Positions 18,255 to 27,637 of a DNA stretch of 64,000 nucleotides are shown here, piece after piece. The notes beneath the pieces are model-generated. The model did no database searches, was not told the DNA's origin, and was given only the letters and a program-made list of their open reading frames with translations. Source of the DNA: Pectobacterium zantedeschiae (GTDB lineage Bacteria; Pseudomonadota; Gammaproteobacteria; Enterobacterales; Enterobacteriaceae); assembly GCF_004137795.1 (NCBI RefSeq), contig NZ_NWTM01000001.1:855188-919187 (forward strand). The letters are read 5' to 3'. Made by a program: the position numbers and the translations under genes. Position 1 is the stretch's first letter; every line of letters begins with the position of its first letter.

Positions 18255-19371
18255 CGGACGACTCACCGCACTTTTTCCGACATTCCCACACACGGCGTCC
18301 AATCAGCCCGTATTTGCCGAGGCTTCATCGTACGACGACGAATTAATGACGCAGGCCGTACCGCAGGTTTCTTGCCAGCAGGCGCTGGCGATTGCGCAGC
18401 AAGAATATGGCTTGTTCGGGCAGATGTCGCTGCTTCAAGGCGAGCGCGATATGAATTTCTGTCTGACGGTTACACCAGAAGAACGCTACATGTTGAAAGT
18501 CATCAACGTGGCAGAATCTGTCGACGTCAGCGATTTCCAAACCTCTCTGCTGCTGCATCTTGCCCGTCAGGCACCTGAACTGCCCGTACCGCGTATCCGA
18601 CTAACAAAAGCGGGTCAGCCGGAAACAAGCGTTGAGATCGATGGCGTGCTACTGCGTGTGCGGCTGGTGAGCTATCTGGCAGGAATACCGCAGCATCTGG
18701 TTTCACCGTCAACGGCGCTGATGCCACAGCTGGGAAGCACGCTGGCGCAGTTGGATCGCGCGCTTCACGGCTTTACGCATCCGGCGGCAAGCCGTTCACT
18801 GCTATGGGATATCAGCCGGGCGGAGCAGGTGCGTCCTTACCTCGATTTCGTTTCTGAACCGCAGCAGTATCAGCATCTTCAGCGTATTTTTGACCGTTAT
18901 GAGAGCGATGTCGCACCTCTGTTGACGACGTTACGCCGTCAGGTCATTCATAACGATCTAAACCCGCATAACGTGCTGGTGGATAGTTCAGCGCCGCTGC
19001 GGGTTACCGGCATTATCGATTTTGGCGATGCCGTATTTGCCCCATTAATCTGCGAAGTTGCGACGGCACTGGCATATCAGATCGGCGATGGGACGGATTT
19101 GTTGGAGCATGTTGTGCCGTTTGTTGCGGCCTATCACCAACGCGTTCCGTTAGCGCTGGAGGAGATCGCACTGCTGCCCGATCTGATAGCAACACGCATG
19201 GCGCTGACGCTAACCATTGCGCAATGGCGTGCATCTTGCTACCCCGACAATCGGGAGTATTTGCTACGCAACGTGCCGCGCAGTTGGCGCAGTTTACAGC
19301 GCATTGCGACCTATTCCCATGCGCAGTTTGTAGCTCGTCTACAGCAGGTTTGCCCGGAGAACGTACGATGA
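18247..19371 (+). CDS. APH-fold small-molecule kinase (hydroxylysine kinase-like)
   Basis: About 374 residues from the ATG at 18247, which has GGAGGGCAGC before it. It has the aminoglycoside-phosphotransferase fold, with the catalytic loop VIHNDLNPHNVLVD (H235, D237) and the metal-binding Asp in IIDFGDAV (about D258). The pairing with a phospho-lyase-type class III enzyme in the next gene is the arrangement of human hydroxylysine kinase with phosphohydroxylysine phospho-lyase, and of fused bacterial homologues. Likely substrate: a hydroxy-amine or amino alcohol, not an antibiotic. Stop and next start overlap as ATGA. Confidence 0.8.
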   Translation: MSDGRLTALFPTFPHTASNQPVFAEASSYDDELMTQAVPQVSCQQALAIAQQEYGLFGQMSLLQGERDMNFCLTVTPEERYMLKVINVAESVDVSDFQTSLLLHLARQAPELPVPRIRLTKAGQPETSVEIDGVLLRVRLVSYLAGIPQHLVSPSTALMPQLGSTLAQLDRALHGFTHPAASRSLLWDISRAEQVRPYLDFVSEPQQYQHLQRIFDRYESDVAPLLTTLRRQVIHNDLNPHNVLVDSSAPLRVTGIIDFGDAVFAPLICEVATALAYQIGDGTDLLEHVVPFVAAYHQRVPLALEEIALLPDLIATRMALTLTIAQWRASCYPDNREYLLRNVPRSWRSLQRIATYSHAQFVARLQQVCPENVR

Positions 19372-20669
19372 ATCAGAGTGGAATGGTGTCTGAAATGACA
19401 GCAACAGAAGCATTGCTGGCACGCCGCCAGCGGGTACTGGGTAGCGGCTACCGTCTGTTTTATGAAGAACCGTTGCATGTCGCACGCGGCGAGGGCGTGT
19501 GGCTGTTTGATCATCAGGGGAAACGCTATCTGGATGTTTACAATAATGTGGCTTCGGTTGGGCATTGCCACCCCGCAGTGGTTGACGCGATGGCGAGACA
19601 GAGCGCGCAGCTCAATACCCACACGCGTTATCTGCACCATGCGATTGTCGATTTTGCGGAAGATCTGCTGAGCGAATTTCCCCCTGAATTGAACAATGTG
19701 ATGCTGACTTGTACCGGCAGTGAGGCTAACGATCTGGCATTGCGTATCGCTCGACATGCCACGGGCGGGACGGGGGGATTGGTGACGCGCTGGGCTTACC
19801 ATGGTGTGACTAGCGCGTTGGCTGAGCTGTCGCCGTCGCTGGGGGATGGTGTGGCGCGCGGTAGTCATGTGAAGCTGATCGACGCACCAGACACTTACCG
19901 TCAGCCCGGCGCATTTCTTACCAGCATTCGTGAAGCGTTGGCGCAGATGCAGCAGGAAGGCATTCGTCCTGCCGCGCTGTTGGTAGATACGATTTTTTCC
20001 AGCGATGGCGTGTTCTGTGCGCCGGAAGGCGAAATGGCGCAGGCGGCGGCGTTGATTCGTCAGGCGGGGGGGCTGTTTATTGCGGATGAGGTCCAACCGG
20101 GATTTGGACGCACCGGGGAATCACTGTGGGGTTTCGCGCGCCACGGCGTCGTCCCAGACTTGGTGAGTCTGGGGAAACCGATGGGTAATGGGCACCCCAT
20201 CGCCGGATTGGTTGGGCGTTCAGCGCTGTTTGACGCATTCGGGCGAGATGTGCGTTATTTCAATACTTTTGGCGGTAATCCGGTTTCCTGCCAGGCGGCG
20301 CACGCGGTGCTGCGGGTGATTCGGGAAGAACAGTTGCAGCAGAATGCTCAGCGTGTGGGTGATTATCTGCGGCAAGGTTTGCAGCAGCTGGCGCAGAATT
20401 TCCCGTTGATGGGTGATATTAGAGCTTATGGCCTATTTATCGGCGTGGAGTTGGTTAGCGATCGCGAAAGTAAATCACCGGCAAGTGAATCCGCGTTGCA
20501 GGTGGTAAATGCAATGCGTCAACGTGGTGTGCTAATCAGCGCGACGGGGCCAGCGGCGAACATACTGAAGATTCGTCCGCCGCTGGTGTTTCTGGAAGAA
20601 CACGCCGATGTGTTCTTAACTACGTTGAGTGACGTTTTAGCGCTAATCGGCACCCGAGCGCAGAGATAA
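19368..20669 (+). CDS. Class III PLP enzyme, amino-alcohol-phosphate phospho-lyase type
   Basis: 433 residues from the ATG at 19368, overlapping the kinase stop (ATGA). IADEVQPGFGRTGESLWGF and the PLP lysine motif GKPMGNGHP (about K270) match the subgroup containing ethanolamine-phosphate and phosphohydroxylysine phospho-lyases rather than ordinary omega-aminotransferases, which usually carry K(S/G)LGGG. Those enzymes release phosphate and ammonia to give an aldehyde. Here it would act on the kinase product, and the aldehyde could be passed to the GabD-type dehydrogenase. Automated annotation would probably call it an aspartate aminotransferase family protein. Confidence 0.8.
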   Translation: MNQSGMVSEMTATEALLARRQRVLGSGYRLFYEEPLHVARGEGVWLFDHQGKRYLDVYNNVASVGHCHPAVVDAMARQSAQLNTHTRYLHHAIVDFAEDLLSEFPPELNNVMLTCTGSEANDLALRIARHATGGTGGLVTRWAYHGVTSALAELSPSLGDGVARGSHVKLIDAPDTYRQPGAFLTSIREALAQMQQEGIRPAALLVDTIFSSDGVFCAPEGEMAQAAALIRQAGGLFIADEVQPGFGRTGESLWGFARHGVVPDLVSLGKPMGNGHPIAGLVGRSALFDAFGRDVRYFNTFGGNPVSCQAAHAVLRVIREEQLQQNAQRVGDYLRQGLQQLAQNFPLMGDIRAYGLFIGVELVSDRESKSPASESALQVVNAMRQRGVLISATGPAANILKIRPPLVFLEEHADVFLTTLSDVLALIGTRAQR

Positions 20670-20703
20670 TCGACTACACGGATGTTATGAAAAGAACAGA
20701 ACG

Positions 20704-22230
20704 TTAGATACGAAACGCTGCCACGGCATGGCTGAGTTCACCTGCACGCTCGGATAATGAACCCGCGGCAGCGGCGGCTTCGTTAACCAGCGCGGCGTTT
20801 TGCTGCGTCACGGTTTCCATCTGTGAGATCGCGGTATTAATCTGCCCGATACCCAGACTTTGCTCATTGCTGGCGGTGGAAATTTCGGTCACGAGCGACG
20901 CGACTCGTTTTATGTCCTACACCACGCTTTGAATCGTGCTGCCAGCTTCAATGACGACAGTATGGCCGAGGTTTGCCTGTTCGACAGATGTCCCGATCAG
21001 GTTTTTAATCTCTTTGGCCGCGTTTGCACTACGTTGCGCCAGGGTGCGGACTTCGCCCGCGACGACGGCAAATCCTCGACCTTGTTCTCCTGCCCGAGCA
21101 GCTTCCACGGCGGCGTTCAGTGCTAGAATGTTGGTTTGGAAAGCGATGCCGTCTATTACGCTGATAATGTTGGTGATTTTCTCTGCGGATGACACCATCT
21201 GCTGCATCGCTGATGTCACATCGCCCATCATCTTGCCCCCATCGACAGCGCGCTGTGAGGCGGTTGTTGCCAACTGACTGGCGTGGGTGGCATGGGTGGC
21301 ATTCTGTTTGACGGAGGATGTCATTTGCTCCATTGACGCGGCCGTCTCTTCCAGTGAACTGGCCTGCTGCTCGGTTCTGGAGGAAAGGTCGATATTGCCG
21401 CTGCTAATCTGGCTGGATGCCGTCGCAATAATATCGGCGTTATTGTGTACTCGCTCTACGATATCCGTCAGATTCAACACCATTTCCCGCAATGCGGTTT
21501 GCAATTGACCCATTTCATCGCGCGAGGTAATGGCGATACGATGTGTCAGATCGCCGCTTGCTACTTTTCTTGCTAAATCTACGGCATTTTTTATCGGTAC
21601 GGCAATCGACATAATCAATCGCCAGCCGGATAAGGCAACGATAACTATCCCTACCAGAAGGATAATCACTACGGAAAATAATAGGTTATTAAAACTGCTT
21701 TGTGATTCGGAATAAAGGTCCTGGCCAACATCAGATTGTAATTTAATCAGACTATCGGCAATTTTTTGCAGGGGGGCATATTCGCTTTTTAATGTTTGAT
21801 TGATAATGTTTTCTAATGCATCTTTATCATTTTTCTGTATGGCATTAATGGCGGGGGTAATGACTTTATCGTTATACTTTTTGTATAACTCGGCAAACTG
21901 TTCTTCTAGTATTTTTTCGTCACCGGTTAAATATGTCTTACTATATAAATCCCATTGGGTATCATAAATTTTTTGCGCTTCCGCGATGTGTGCCAGCCCT
22001 GTCTTGACATTGTTTGGTTGTGAGAGGTCAACGCTTGCGATTTCAAACATCACGCTATTCACCTGTCTGGTTATATTATCCAGATAGCCTAATGCGATTA
22101 GCCGATCCTGATACAGCGTTTTCATCGACTGGTTGGTATTATTCATACCAAACAAGCCAGTAAGAGAGACAACCGAAAGCAATAATGCCATTAACAACAT
22201 AACCGAAATTAATTTAAATTTAATGCTCAT
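20704..22230 (-). pseudogene. Methyl-accepting chemotaxis protein gene with in-frame amber stop
   Basis: A full receptor would be about 508 residues: an N-terminal membrane segment, a periplasmic four-helix ligand domain (to about 190), a second membrane segment, HAMP, and the signalling domain with its hairpin tip ([20 protein letters not shown], written within limits). An amber TAG at 20917-20919 ends the frame at residue 437. The same frame continues directly with DIKRVASLVTEIS... to AFRI* at 20704, so one C-to-T change of a Gln codon would explain it. The stop removes about 71 residues of the C-terminal signalling helix. There is no NWETF-type tail. A ribosome site AGAGG precedes the ATG. 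Confidence 0.85.
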
Positions 22231-22271
22231 AAGTACCTCTAAATTACTCCAATATAAGGAGCGGTATTCTT

Positions 22272-22298
22272 ATATCGACGTAAATAAGAGAATATTTA
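22272..22298 (-). promoter_or_regulatory. Candidate sigma-28 (FliA) promoter for the chemotaxis receptor
   Basis: On the minus strand TAAA, 15 bases, then GTCGATAT, against the flagellar consensus TAAA-N15-GCCGATAA: both halves in register with two mismatches in the -10 element. It lies about 40 bases upstream of the receptor start, as expected for a motility regulon gene. Confidence 0.6.
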
Positions 22299-22669
22299 TA
22301 CTGAGGTAAACTAAAATTTAAAAGTGGCATTCGGGGACTTGTAATAGCATTTGTTTACGTTGCTTTACAAATCATTCGATATTCTATGCTGAGTGATAAA
22401 TAATAATTAAAATATTATCCTGGCCGGAAAGCTACCGTTACAGCTAAGTGAGAGAAATAATCATCAAGGTAAATCCATGAAATCGGTATTGTGACTTCAT
22501 TTTGTCGCCAGAACAGCCATTTAAAAAACGGAATGGTTTTTTTAAGGAAAATAAAACGATACCGGGGATTAAGAGAATGGCGAGGATAACAAACATCTGT
22601 TACTAATTTTTCTACCCTAATAGTCCCTCTTCCTCTGCGTGAGAAAACGCGGAGGAAGAGGAGAGAGGA
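22299..22669. other. Intergenic region between chemotaxis receptor and acid phosphatase genes
   Basis: No gene seen. A 15-base-pair hairpin, CCTCTTCCTCTGCGT (22626-22640) with ACGCGGAGGAAGAGG (22647-22661), lies just beyond the phosphatase stop. It has no T-run, so it may be an mRNA-stabilising 3' stem or a weak terminator. The remainder is AT-rich. Confidence 0.5.
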
Positions 22670-23977
22670 TCAAGGATGTTGAGCCTGCTGTACGGCCTCA
22701 TGGAGATTGAGGCGCTGCCAGAAATTCTGTGCACCGTTATCACCCGGTGCGCCGGAGAGCGGGTAGCCATCGGCCAGAGCAGTTTTCACCATCAGATTTC
22801 TGCGTTGGGTGGCAGAGAGCTGAGGTAGCACGGTATCAAGTAGCACCTCTGCACCTTCGGGAACGCTAACTGTAGACGCTGCGCCTGGCTGAGCAGGCAG
22901 GCCGTAGGTCATAGTGTAGTGATAAAAGGTTTTCATTTCCGGTGCTGCGTAAGGATCATCCTGCGGCGCATTCTTGGCGCAGGCGCTTAACGTGGTGCCA
23001 CAGGCTTTTTCTAACGCGCTGCGCAATTCAGCTTTGGCCTGTTCAAATAGCTGACGATACTTCGGATCGTTGAGGTAGTGTGCCACGTTGCGCTCGGCAA
23101 TCATCCGTGAACCTATCACGTCCAATGGATAATGGACGCCCAGCACGACGCGTGAATAGCCATAGCGTGCGCCGCGATCGATCAGTGGAACAAAGCGTTC
23201 AGGGATCATTTCCGCTAACAGCAGAGCATCGGTATAGCCTGTGTTGGTATGGCCGCTCGGAAACGCGCCACCGGTAGCGGTATACGGCTTGTTATCACCA
23301 ATTACGGCGGTATCCGGCACCAGATGAATCGTGTTGTTAGGCTGTAGGAAGGGGCGAGGATAGTTAAAATGCTGTTTGGCGGCAGACGTGCTGACGGCGG
23401 ATAGCTTGAGTAACACGGCAGCCTTACGTATTTCACCGTGGTTATAGGCGGTGATAAACACCTTGCCCAGCCGTGGGCCCAGTGCATCAGCCAAATAGTA
23501 GAGATACCCCTGGCCCTCAGCATCGACTAACGCCTGCTCGCGCTGCCCTGTGGTGGCTTCACGATTAATGCGCGTCACGATAGCCGTGTTTTGCTGTAAC
23601 ACATCAGTAGAAAGGTGTGAGAAGGATTCCAGCAGCGCAATGCCTGCCTGTTGGTTGGCTTTGACTGCAAAATCATAACCACTGGCTTTCAACCAATTAA
23701 TATCTGCCATTTGTGGCGTTTCTTGTGCCTGCTCTAACTGTGCTCGGGTGAGTTGTGGCGCATCACCTTGGATCGCCTTGCGTAGCGCGGCCTGAATGGT
23801 CTGCTCCAGTTCAATAACGTGAGGGCGGCTGCTTGCCTGCGTGGTCGAATCTACAATAGTGCTGATAGCTGCGCTGTGTGGCTGGGATGGGGCAGCAATC
23901 CCAGAGAGCGGTAGAAGAAAAAAACTGGCAACGGGTAACATTCTGATCGTCGCAAACATCGTCGTGCGGTAACGCAT
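22670..23977 (-). CDS. PAP2-family acid phosphatase, class A-like, periplasmic
   Basis: 435 residues with an N-terminal signal peptide ending near GIAAP. The three-part phosphatase signature is complete: KQHFNYPRP (K201...RP209), PSGHT (240-244) and SRVVLGVHYPLD (S275-R276, H282, D286). Class A nonspecific acid phosphatases such as PhoN are about 250 residues; this protein is much longer, with a 190-residue N-terminal extension and a C-terminal extension of about 100 residues. It would hydrolyse phosphomonoesters in the periplasm. It stands alone. Confidence 0.88.
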   Translation of the reverse strand: MRYRTTMFATIRMLPVASFFLLPLSGIAAPSQPHSAAISTIVDSTTQASSRPHVIELEQTIQAALRKAIQGDAPQLTRAQLEQAQETPQMADINWLKASGYDFAVKANQQAGIALLESFSHLSTDVLQQNTAIVTRINREATTGQREQALVDAEGQGYLYYLADALGPRLGKVFITAYNHGEIRKAAVLLKLSAVSTSAAKQHFNYPRPFLQPNNTIHLVPDTAVIGDNKPYTATGGAFPSGHTNTGYTDALLLAEMIPERFVPLIDRGARYGYSRVVLGVHYPLDVIGSRMIAERNVAHYLNDPKYRQLFEQAKAELRSALEKACGTTLSACAKNAPQDDPYAAPEMKTFYHYTMTYGLPAQPGAASTVSVPEGAEVLLDTVLPQLSATQRRNLMVKTALADGYPLSGAPGDNGAQNFWQRLNLHEAVQQAQHP

Positions 23978-24505
23978 GGTGGCATCCTTATTGGGAAGAC
24001 AAACGCTTGTCGGTGCGAGATCAGGCTAGGCGCTGATTGTGATGGTAATGTTTCAGGATATATTTTGAGATACTTATCAACGAATTATCATGATTTGTTA
24101 TGTTTAGTGATGTCGTAAACTTTTATGCGGTAAAAGGAAACAACAATTGCATATATATAGAAGGAAAAAGCATAAAGGAGTTTCTAAAAAACAGAAGGGT
24201 GATTTGCTTTTTTTATCATTGACGCAAAGCTCATTTCTCTCTAACTTAAACAGACGAATATTTTTCAATATTTTATTGATTTATAAAGAATTTGTTTAAT
24301 TATAACGAAAATGGCAGCTATAAATAGCCCGGTTATTCCTCAATGCGAAAAGGCGATGAAGCGCCTACCTCTGTTCAAAATAACAAGTGAAACCGTTCCG
24401 TGGGATAGACATTAACGCACGCTAATGCGAAATGAATTTACGGTTTCCCTACATCAAACAGGCGTTCCTTCGCGTATGCCAATAAAATAGTCAGCAATAG
24501 CAGGA
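23978..24505. other. Intergenic region between acid phosphatase and MetN-type gene
   Basis: Divergent promoter region, strongly AT-rich up to about 24330. A small hairpin, AGGCG/CGCCT, sits at 24351-24366. I did not find tandem AGACGTCT-type MetJ sites, so methionine control is not evident. No gene seen. Confidence 0.4.
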
Positions 24506-24517
24506 GTGAGTCAGGTA

Positions 24518-25540
24518 ATGATTCGGTTAGAAAACGTGAGCGTTGATTTTCCCGCTGGTAAAGAAGCACAGTCCAGGGCGGTAAACAACGTCAACCTGAC
24601 CATTCAACAGGGTGAAGTTTTTGGGATTGTCGGCACCAGCGGCGCGGGGAAAAGTACGCTGCTGCGGACGATCAATTTATTGCAGCGCCCAACCGAAGGG
24701 CGCGTGTTTCTTGGTGATACGCTGATCAGCGATGCTTCTGGCCGTGAACTACGCCAGCATCGTCAGCGTATCGGGATGATCTTCCAGCATTTTAATCTAA
24801 TGCATACCCGCAATGTGTATGACAACGTGGCGTTCAGCCTGCGTGCTGCGGGGAAGAGCAAAGAAGAGATTGCCTCACGCGTGCCGGAAATTCTGACGCT
24901 GGTCGGGTTACAGGATAAAGGGACATCATATCCGGCGCAGTTGAGTGGTGGGCAAAAACAGCGTGTTGGCATTGCTCGCGCCATTGCCAACCATCCCGAA
25001 GTGCTGTTGTGCGATGAACCCACTTCGGCACTGGATCTGGAGACATCGGCGTCTATTCTGGCGTTATTGAAAAGTATTAATGTTCGGTTAGGTATCACGA
25101 TTGTGCTGATTTCTCACGAAATGAGCGTAATTAAAAGTATTTGTCAGCGCATGGCGGTGATGACGGGTGGAAATATTGTGGAAGAAGGCGAGGTCTTTAC
25201 GATCTTCTCTACGCCTCAACATGCTTATACCAAACAATTGGTTAGCCATACCACGCCGGTCGAATTACCTGAGCGTTTTAAGCAGAATAATAAAGGTGTC
25301 CTGCTGAAAATACTCTTTGCCGATGATTCGGTAGAACAACCGATATTATCTGACGTTGCGCAGCAGTTTCAGGTATCGGTGAATATCCTGCACGGCAATA
25401 TTGAATACATCAACGATCGCGCATTGGGGCATATTATCGCCCAGATTTCATACCGTGACGATCCGGCGGCGGATAATCTCGCTGCGGCTATTGCTTATAT
25501 TCGACAGAATACCTTTGGGGTGGAGGTTATCAATGACTGA
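24518..25540 (+). CDS. Methionine-type (MetN family) ABC transporter ATP-binding protein
   Basis: About 340 residues from the ATG at 24518; a GTG at 24506 overlaps the AGGAG ribosome site and is therefore less likely. Walker A GTSGAGKST, signature LSGGQKQR, Walker B VLLCDEPTSALD, and a C-terminal NIL-type ligand-sensing domain (about 265-340), which is diagnostic of MetN. First gene of an operon with a MetI-type permease, a racemase and a MetQ-type binding protein. Because it sits with the racemase, it may import an N-acyl- or D-amino acid or a methionine derivative rather than serve as the housekeeping methionine importer. Confidence 0.88.
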   Translation: MIRLENVSVDFPAGKEAQSRAVNNVNLTIQQGEVFGIVGTSGAGKSTLLRTINLLQRPTEGRVFLGDTLISDASGRELRQHRQRIGMIFQHFNLMHTRNVYDNVAFSLRAAGKSKEEIASRVPEILTLVGLQDKGTSYPAQLSGGQKQRVGIARAIANHPEVLLCDEPTSALDLETSASILALLKSINVRLGITIVLISHEMSVIKSICQRMAVMTGGNIVEEGEVFTIFSTPQHAYTKQLVSHTTPVELPERFKQNNKGVLLKILFADDSVEQPILSDVAQQFQVSVNILHGNIEYINDRALGHIIAQISYRDDPAADNLAAAIAYIRQNTFGVEVIND

Positions 25541-26192
25541 GTTAATGGGTGAATTAATCTTCGCCTTCGGTGAAACCTTCACGATGGTGTGTATTTCAAC
25601 GCTTTGTGCTGTGGTATTCGGCCTGCCGCTAGGTATCGCGATTTATGTGACCGATCGTCATTTATTCTGGCAGAACCGTTTTATCTATCTGGTATCAACC
25701 ATTCTGGTAAATATTATCCGCTCGATCCCTTTTGTGATCCTGCTGGTGCTATTGTTGCCATTAACACAATTGCTGTTGGGGAACACGATAGGGCCCGTTG
25801 CAGCCGCAGTGCCGATGTCTGTAGCAGCGATTGCGTTTTATGCCCGACTGGTGGATTCCGCACTGCGTGAAGTCGACCCGGGTATTGTGGAGGCGGCTGA
25901 GGCCTTTGGCGCCAGCCCGACGCGAATCATTGCTACCGTGCTGTTGCCAGAAGCTCTGGCTGGTTTATTACGCGGCCTGACGATCACGCTGGTCAGCCTG
26001 ATTGGTTACTCGGCGATGGCCGGGATTGTTGGCGGCGGCGGTGTCGGCGATCTGGCGATCCGCTTCGGTTATTATCGTTATGAAACCGAAGTCATGGTCG
26101 TGACGGTGATTGCGCTGGTGGTATTAGTGCAGGTTGTGCAAACGCTGGGCGATATGCTCTCGCGACGGGCGAATAAGCGCGAACGCCGTTAA
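25533..26192 (+). CDS. MetI-type ABC transporter permease
   Basis: 219 residues from the ATG at 25533, which overlaps the end of the ATPase gene by 8 bases. Five membrane segments; permease loop VEAAEAFGASPTRIIATVLLP (read with a break) and the family sequence GYSAMAGIVGGGGVGDLAIR. Length and topology are those of MetI. Confidence 0.9.
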   Translation: MTELMGELIFAFGETFTMVCISTLCAVVFGLPLGIAIYVTDRHLFWQNRFIYLVSTILVNIIRSIPFVILLVLLLPLTQLLLGNTIGPVAAAVPMSVAAIAFYARLVDSALREVDPGIVEAAEAFGASPTRIIATVLLPEALAGLLRGLTITLVSLIGYSAMAGIVGGGGVGDLAIRFGYYRYETEVMVVTVIALVVLVQVVQTLGDMLSRRANKRERR

Positions 26193-26233
26193 ACCGCGAC
26201 AGAATACGTTATTCAGGACAGCAGAGAGATGTC

Positions 26234-27346
26234 ATGAAAATAGACAAAATTGTATTACGAAAAATGAAAATGGCGCTGAAAACGCCATTTACCACCAGCT
26301 TTGCGACGCAGACGGAGAAACATTTCTCCATTGCCGAAGTTCACGCTGGCGGGCAGATTGGTTACGGCGATTGTTCCGCCATTTCCCTGCCATTTTATAA
26401 CGAAGAAACCAACGTCACTGCCTGGCATATTATGCGTGACTTCCTGATCCCGATGGTTAAACAGGCTGGGGATATTGCGCATCCTTCTCAGGTTCGCGAT
26501 ATTTTCGCTCCGGTAAAGCGTAATAACTGCGCTAAAGCGGCAATCGAAGGCGGTATCTGGGATGCGTACGCGAAAATAAACGGTGTACCGCTGCATCAAT
26601 TACTGGGCGGAGTCCGAGATAAAGTCGAAGCGGGTGTCAGTATTGGTATTCAGGAAACGCCCGATAAATTAGTTCACGTGGTCGATAATTTCCTGAAGGA
26701 AGGCTACAAGCGCATCAAAATAAAAATCAAGCCGGGAAAAGACTACGACTATATTGCAGCGCTGCGTCAGGAGTTTGGTGATATTACGCTGATGGTGGAT
26801 GCCAATTCCGCCTATACGTTGGACGATATCGATTTCTTTAAGCGCATCGATAAATTCAATCTGTTGATGATTGAACAGCCGCTGGCGCACGACGATATTA
26901 TCGACCACCGCAAACTTCAGGCGGCGGTGAATACGCCGATCTGTCTGGATGAAAGTATTGCCTCGGTAGAAGACGCCCGTAAAGCAATAGAGCTTGGTAG
27001 CGCCAAGATTATCAATATTAAAGTTGCTCGTGTCGGTGGCATTACCGAAACCAAGCTAATTCATGATTACTGTCAGGCGCACAATATTCCGGTGTGGTGC
27101 GGCGGTATGCTGGATACGGCGGTTGGTAAAGCGCACAACATTGCGGTATCAACGCTGCCGAACTTTATCTACGCGCACGATATTCCACCGTCTTCCCGCT
27201 ACTGGCATGAAGACTTCATGCTGCCGTTTGTCGAATTAGACAAGGACAGCTGTGTTGCGGTGCCAAATAAACCGGGAATCAGTTTCGATATCAACCCTGA
27301 ACTGTATGACAAATATTGCTACGGACAGGAAACCTTTTTGTTTTAA
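26234..27346 (+). CDS. Enolase-superfamily N-acylamino acid racemase-like enzyme
   Basis: 370 residues, complete muconate lactonizing enzyme subgroup protein. Catalytic set: KxK in RIKIKIKPG (about K162-K166), metal ligands D189 (MVDANS), E214 (IEQPL) and D239 (CLDES), and K263 (INIKVARVGG) on the opposite face. These positions correspond closely to those of o-succinylbenzoate synthase/N-succinylamino acid racemases. As no menaquinone genes are near and it lies within an amino-acid importer operon, racemisation of an N-acyl amino acid is the more likely role. A dipeptide epimerase is an alternative. Confidence 0.82.
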   Translation: MKIDKIVLRKMKMALKTPFTTSFATQTEKHFSIAEVHAGGQIGYGDCSAISLPFYNEETNVTAWHIMRDFLIPMVKQAGDIAHPSQVRDIFAPVKRNNCAKAAIEGGIWDAYAKINGVPLHQLLGGVRDKVEAGVSIGIQETPDKLVHVVDNFLKEGYKRIKIKIKPGKDYDYIAALRQEFGDITLMVDANSAYTLDDIDFFKRIDKFNLLMIEQPLAHDDIIDHRKLQAAVNTPICLDESIASVEDARKAIELGSAKIINIKVARVGGITETKLIHDYCQAHNIPVWCGGMLDTAVGKAHNIAVSTLPNFIYAHDIPPSSRYWHEDFMLPFVELDKDSCVAVPNKPGISFDINPELYDKYCYGQETFLF

Positions 27347-27637
27347 TTAATTATTGAGTAAACCTTTTTTAGTAAGAAGTGTGAGCAGTAAAACGTCATC
27401 CAACACCAGGGAATAACGTTATAAAAATAGAAAAAATAATGAGCGATGCCACGCAGGGCATAAGAGTGTGGATTTAGGGAGAAACACGGTGATGAGGTTC
27501 CCGCAGGGATACCCCACACCGTGGTCGTTCTCGGTATCTCGATCTTAGCCCTGTGCTGGCGCTCTATATAACAACAACGAGAATGCCGTTAGCAAAACGG
27601 CGAACACTGACTAAATCGGACAGACAGGAACGCGACG
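27347..27637. other. Intergenic region between racemase and MetQ-type gene
   Basis: About 290 bases. Near 27525-27572 a frame reading VVVLGISILALCWRSI then stop resembles the end of a membrane protein, possibly a remnant, but no intact gene can be supported. The spacing suggests a separate promoter for the binding-protein gene. Confidence 0.3.
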
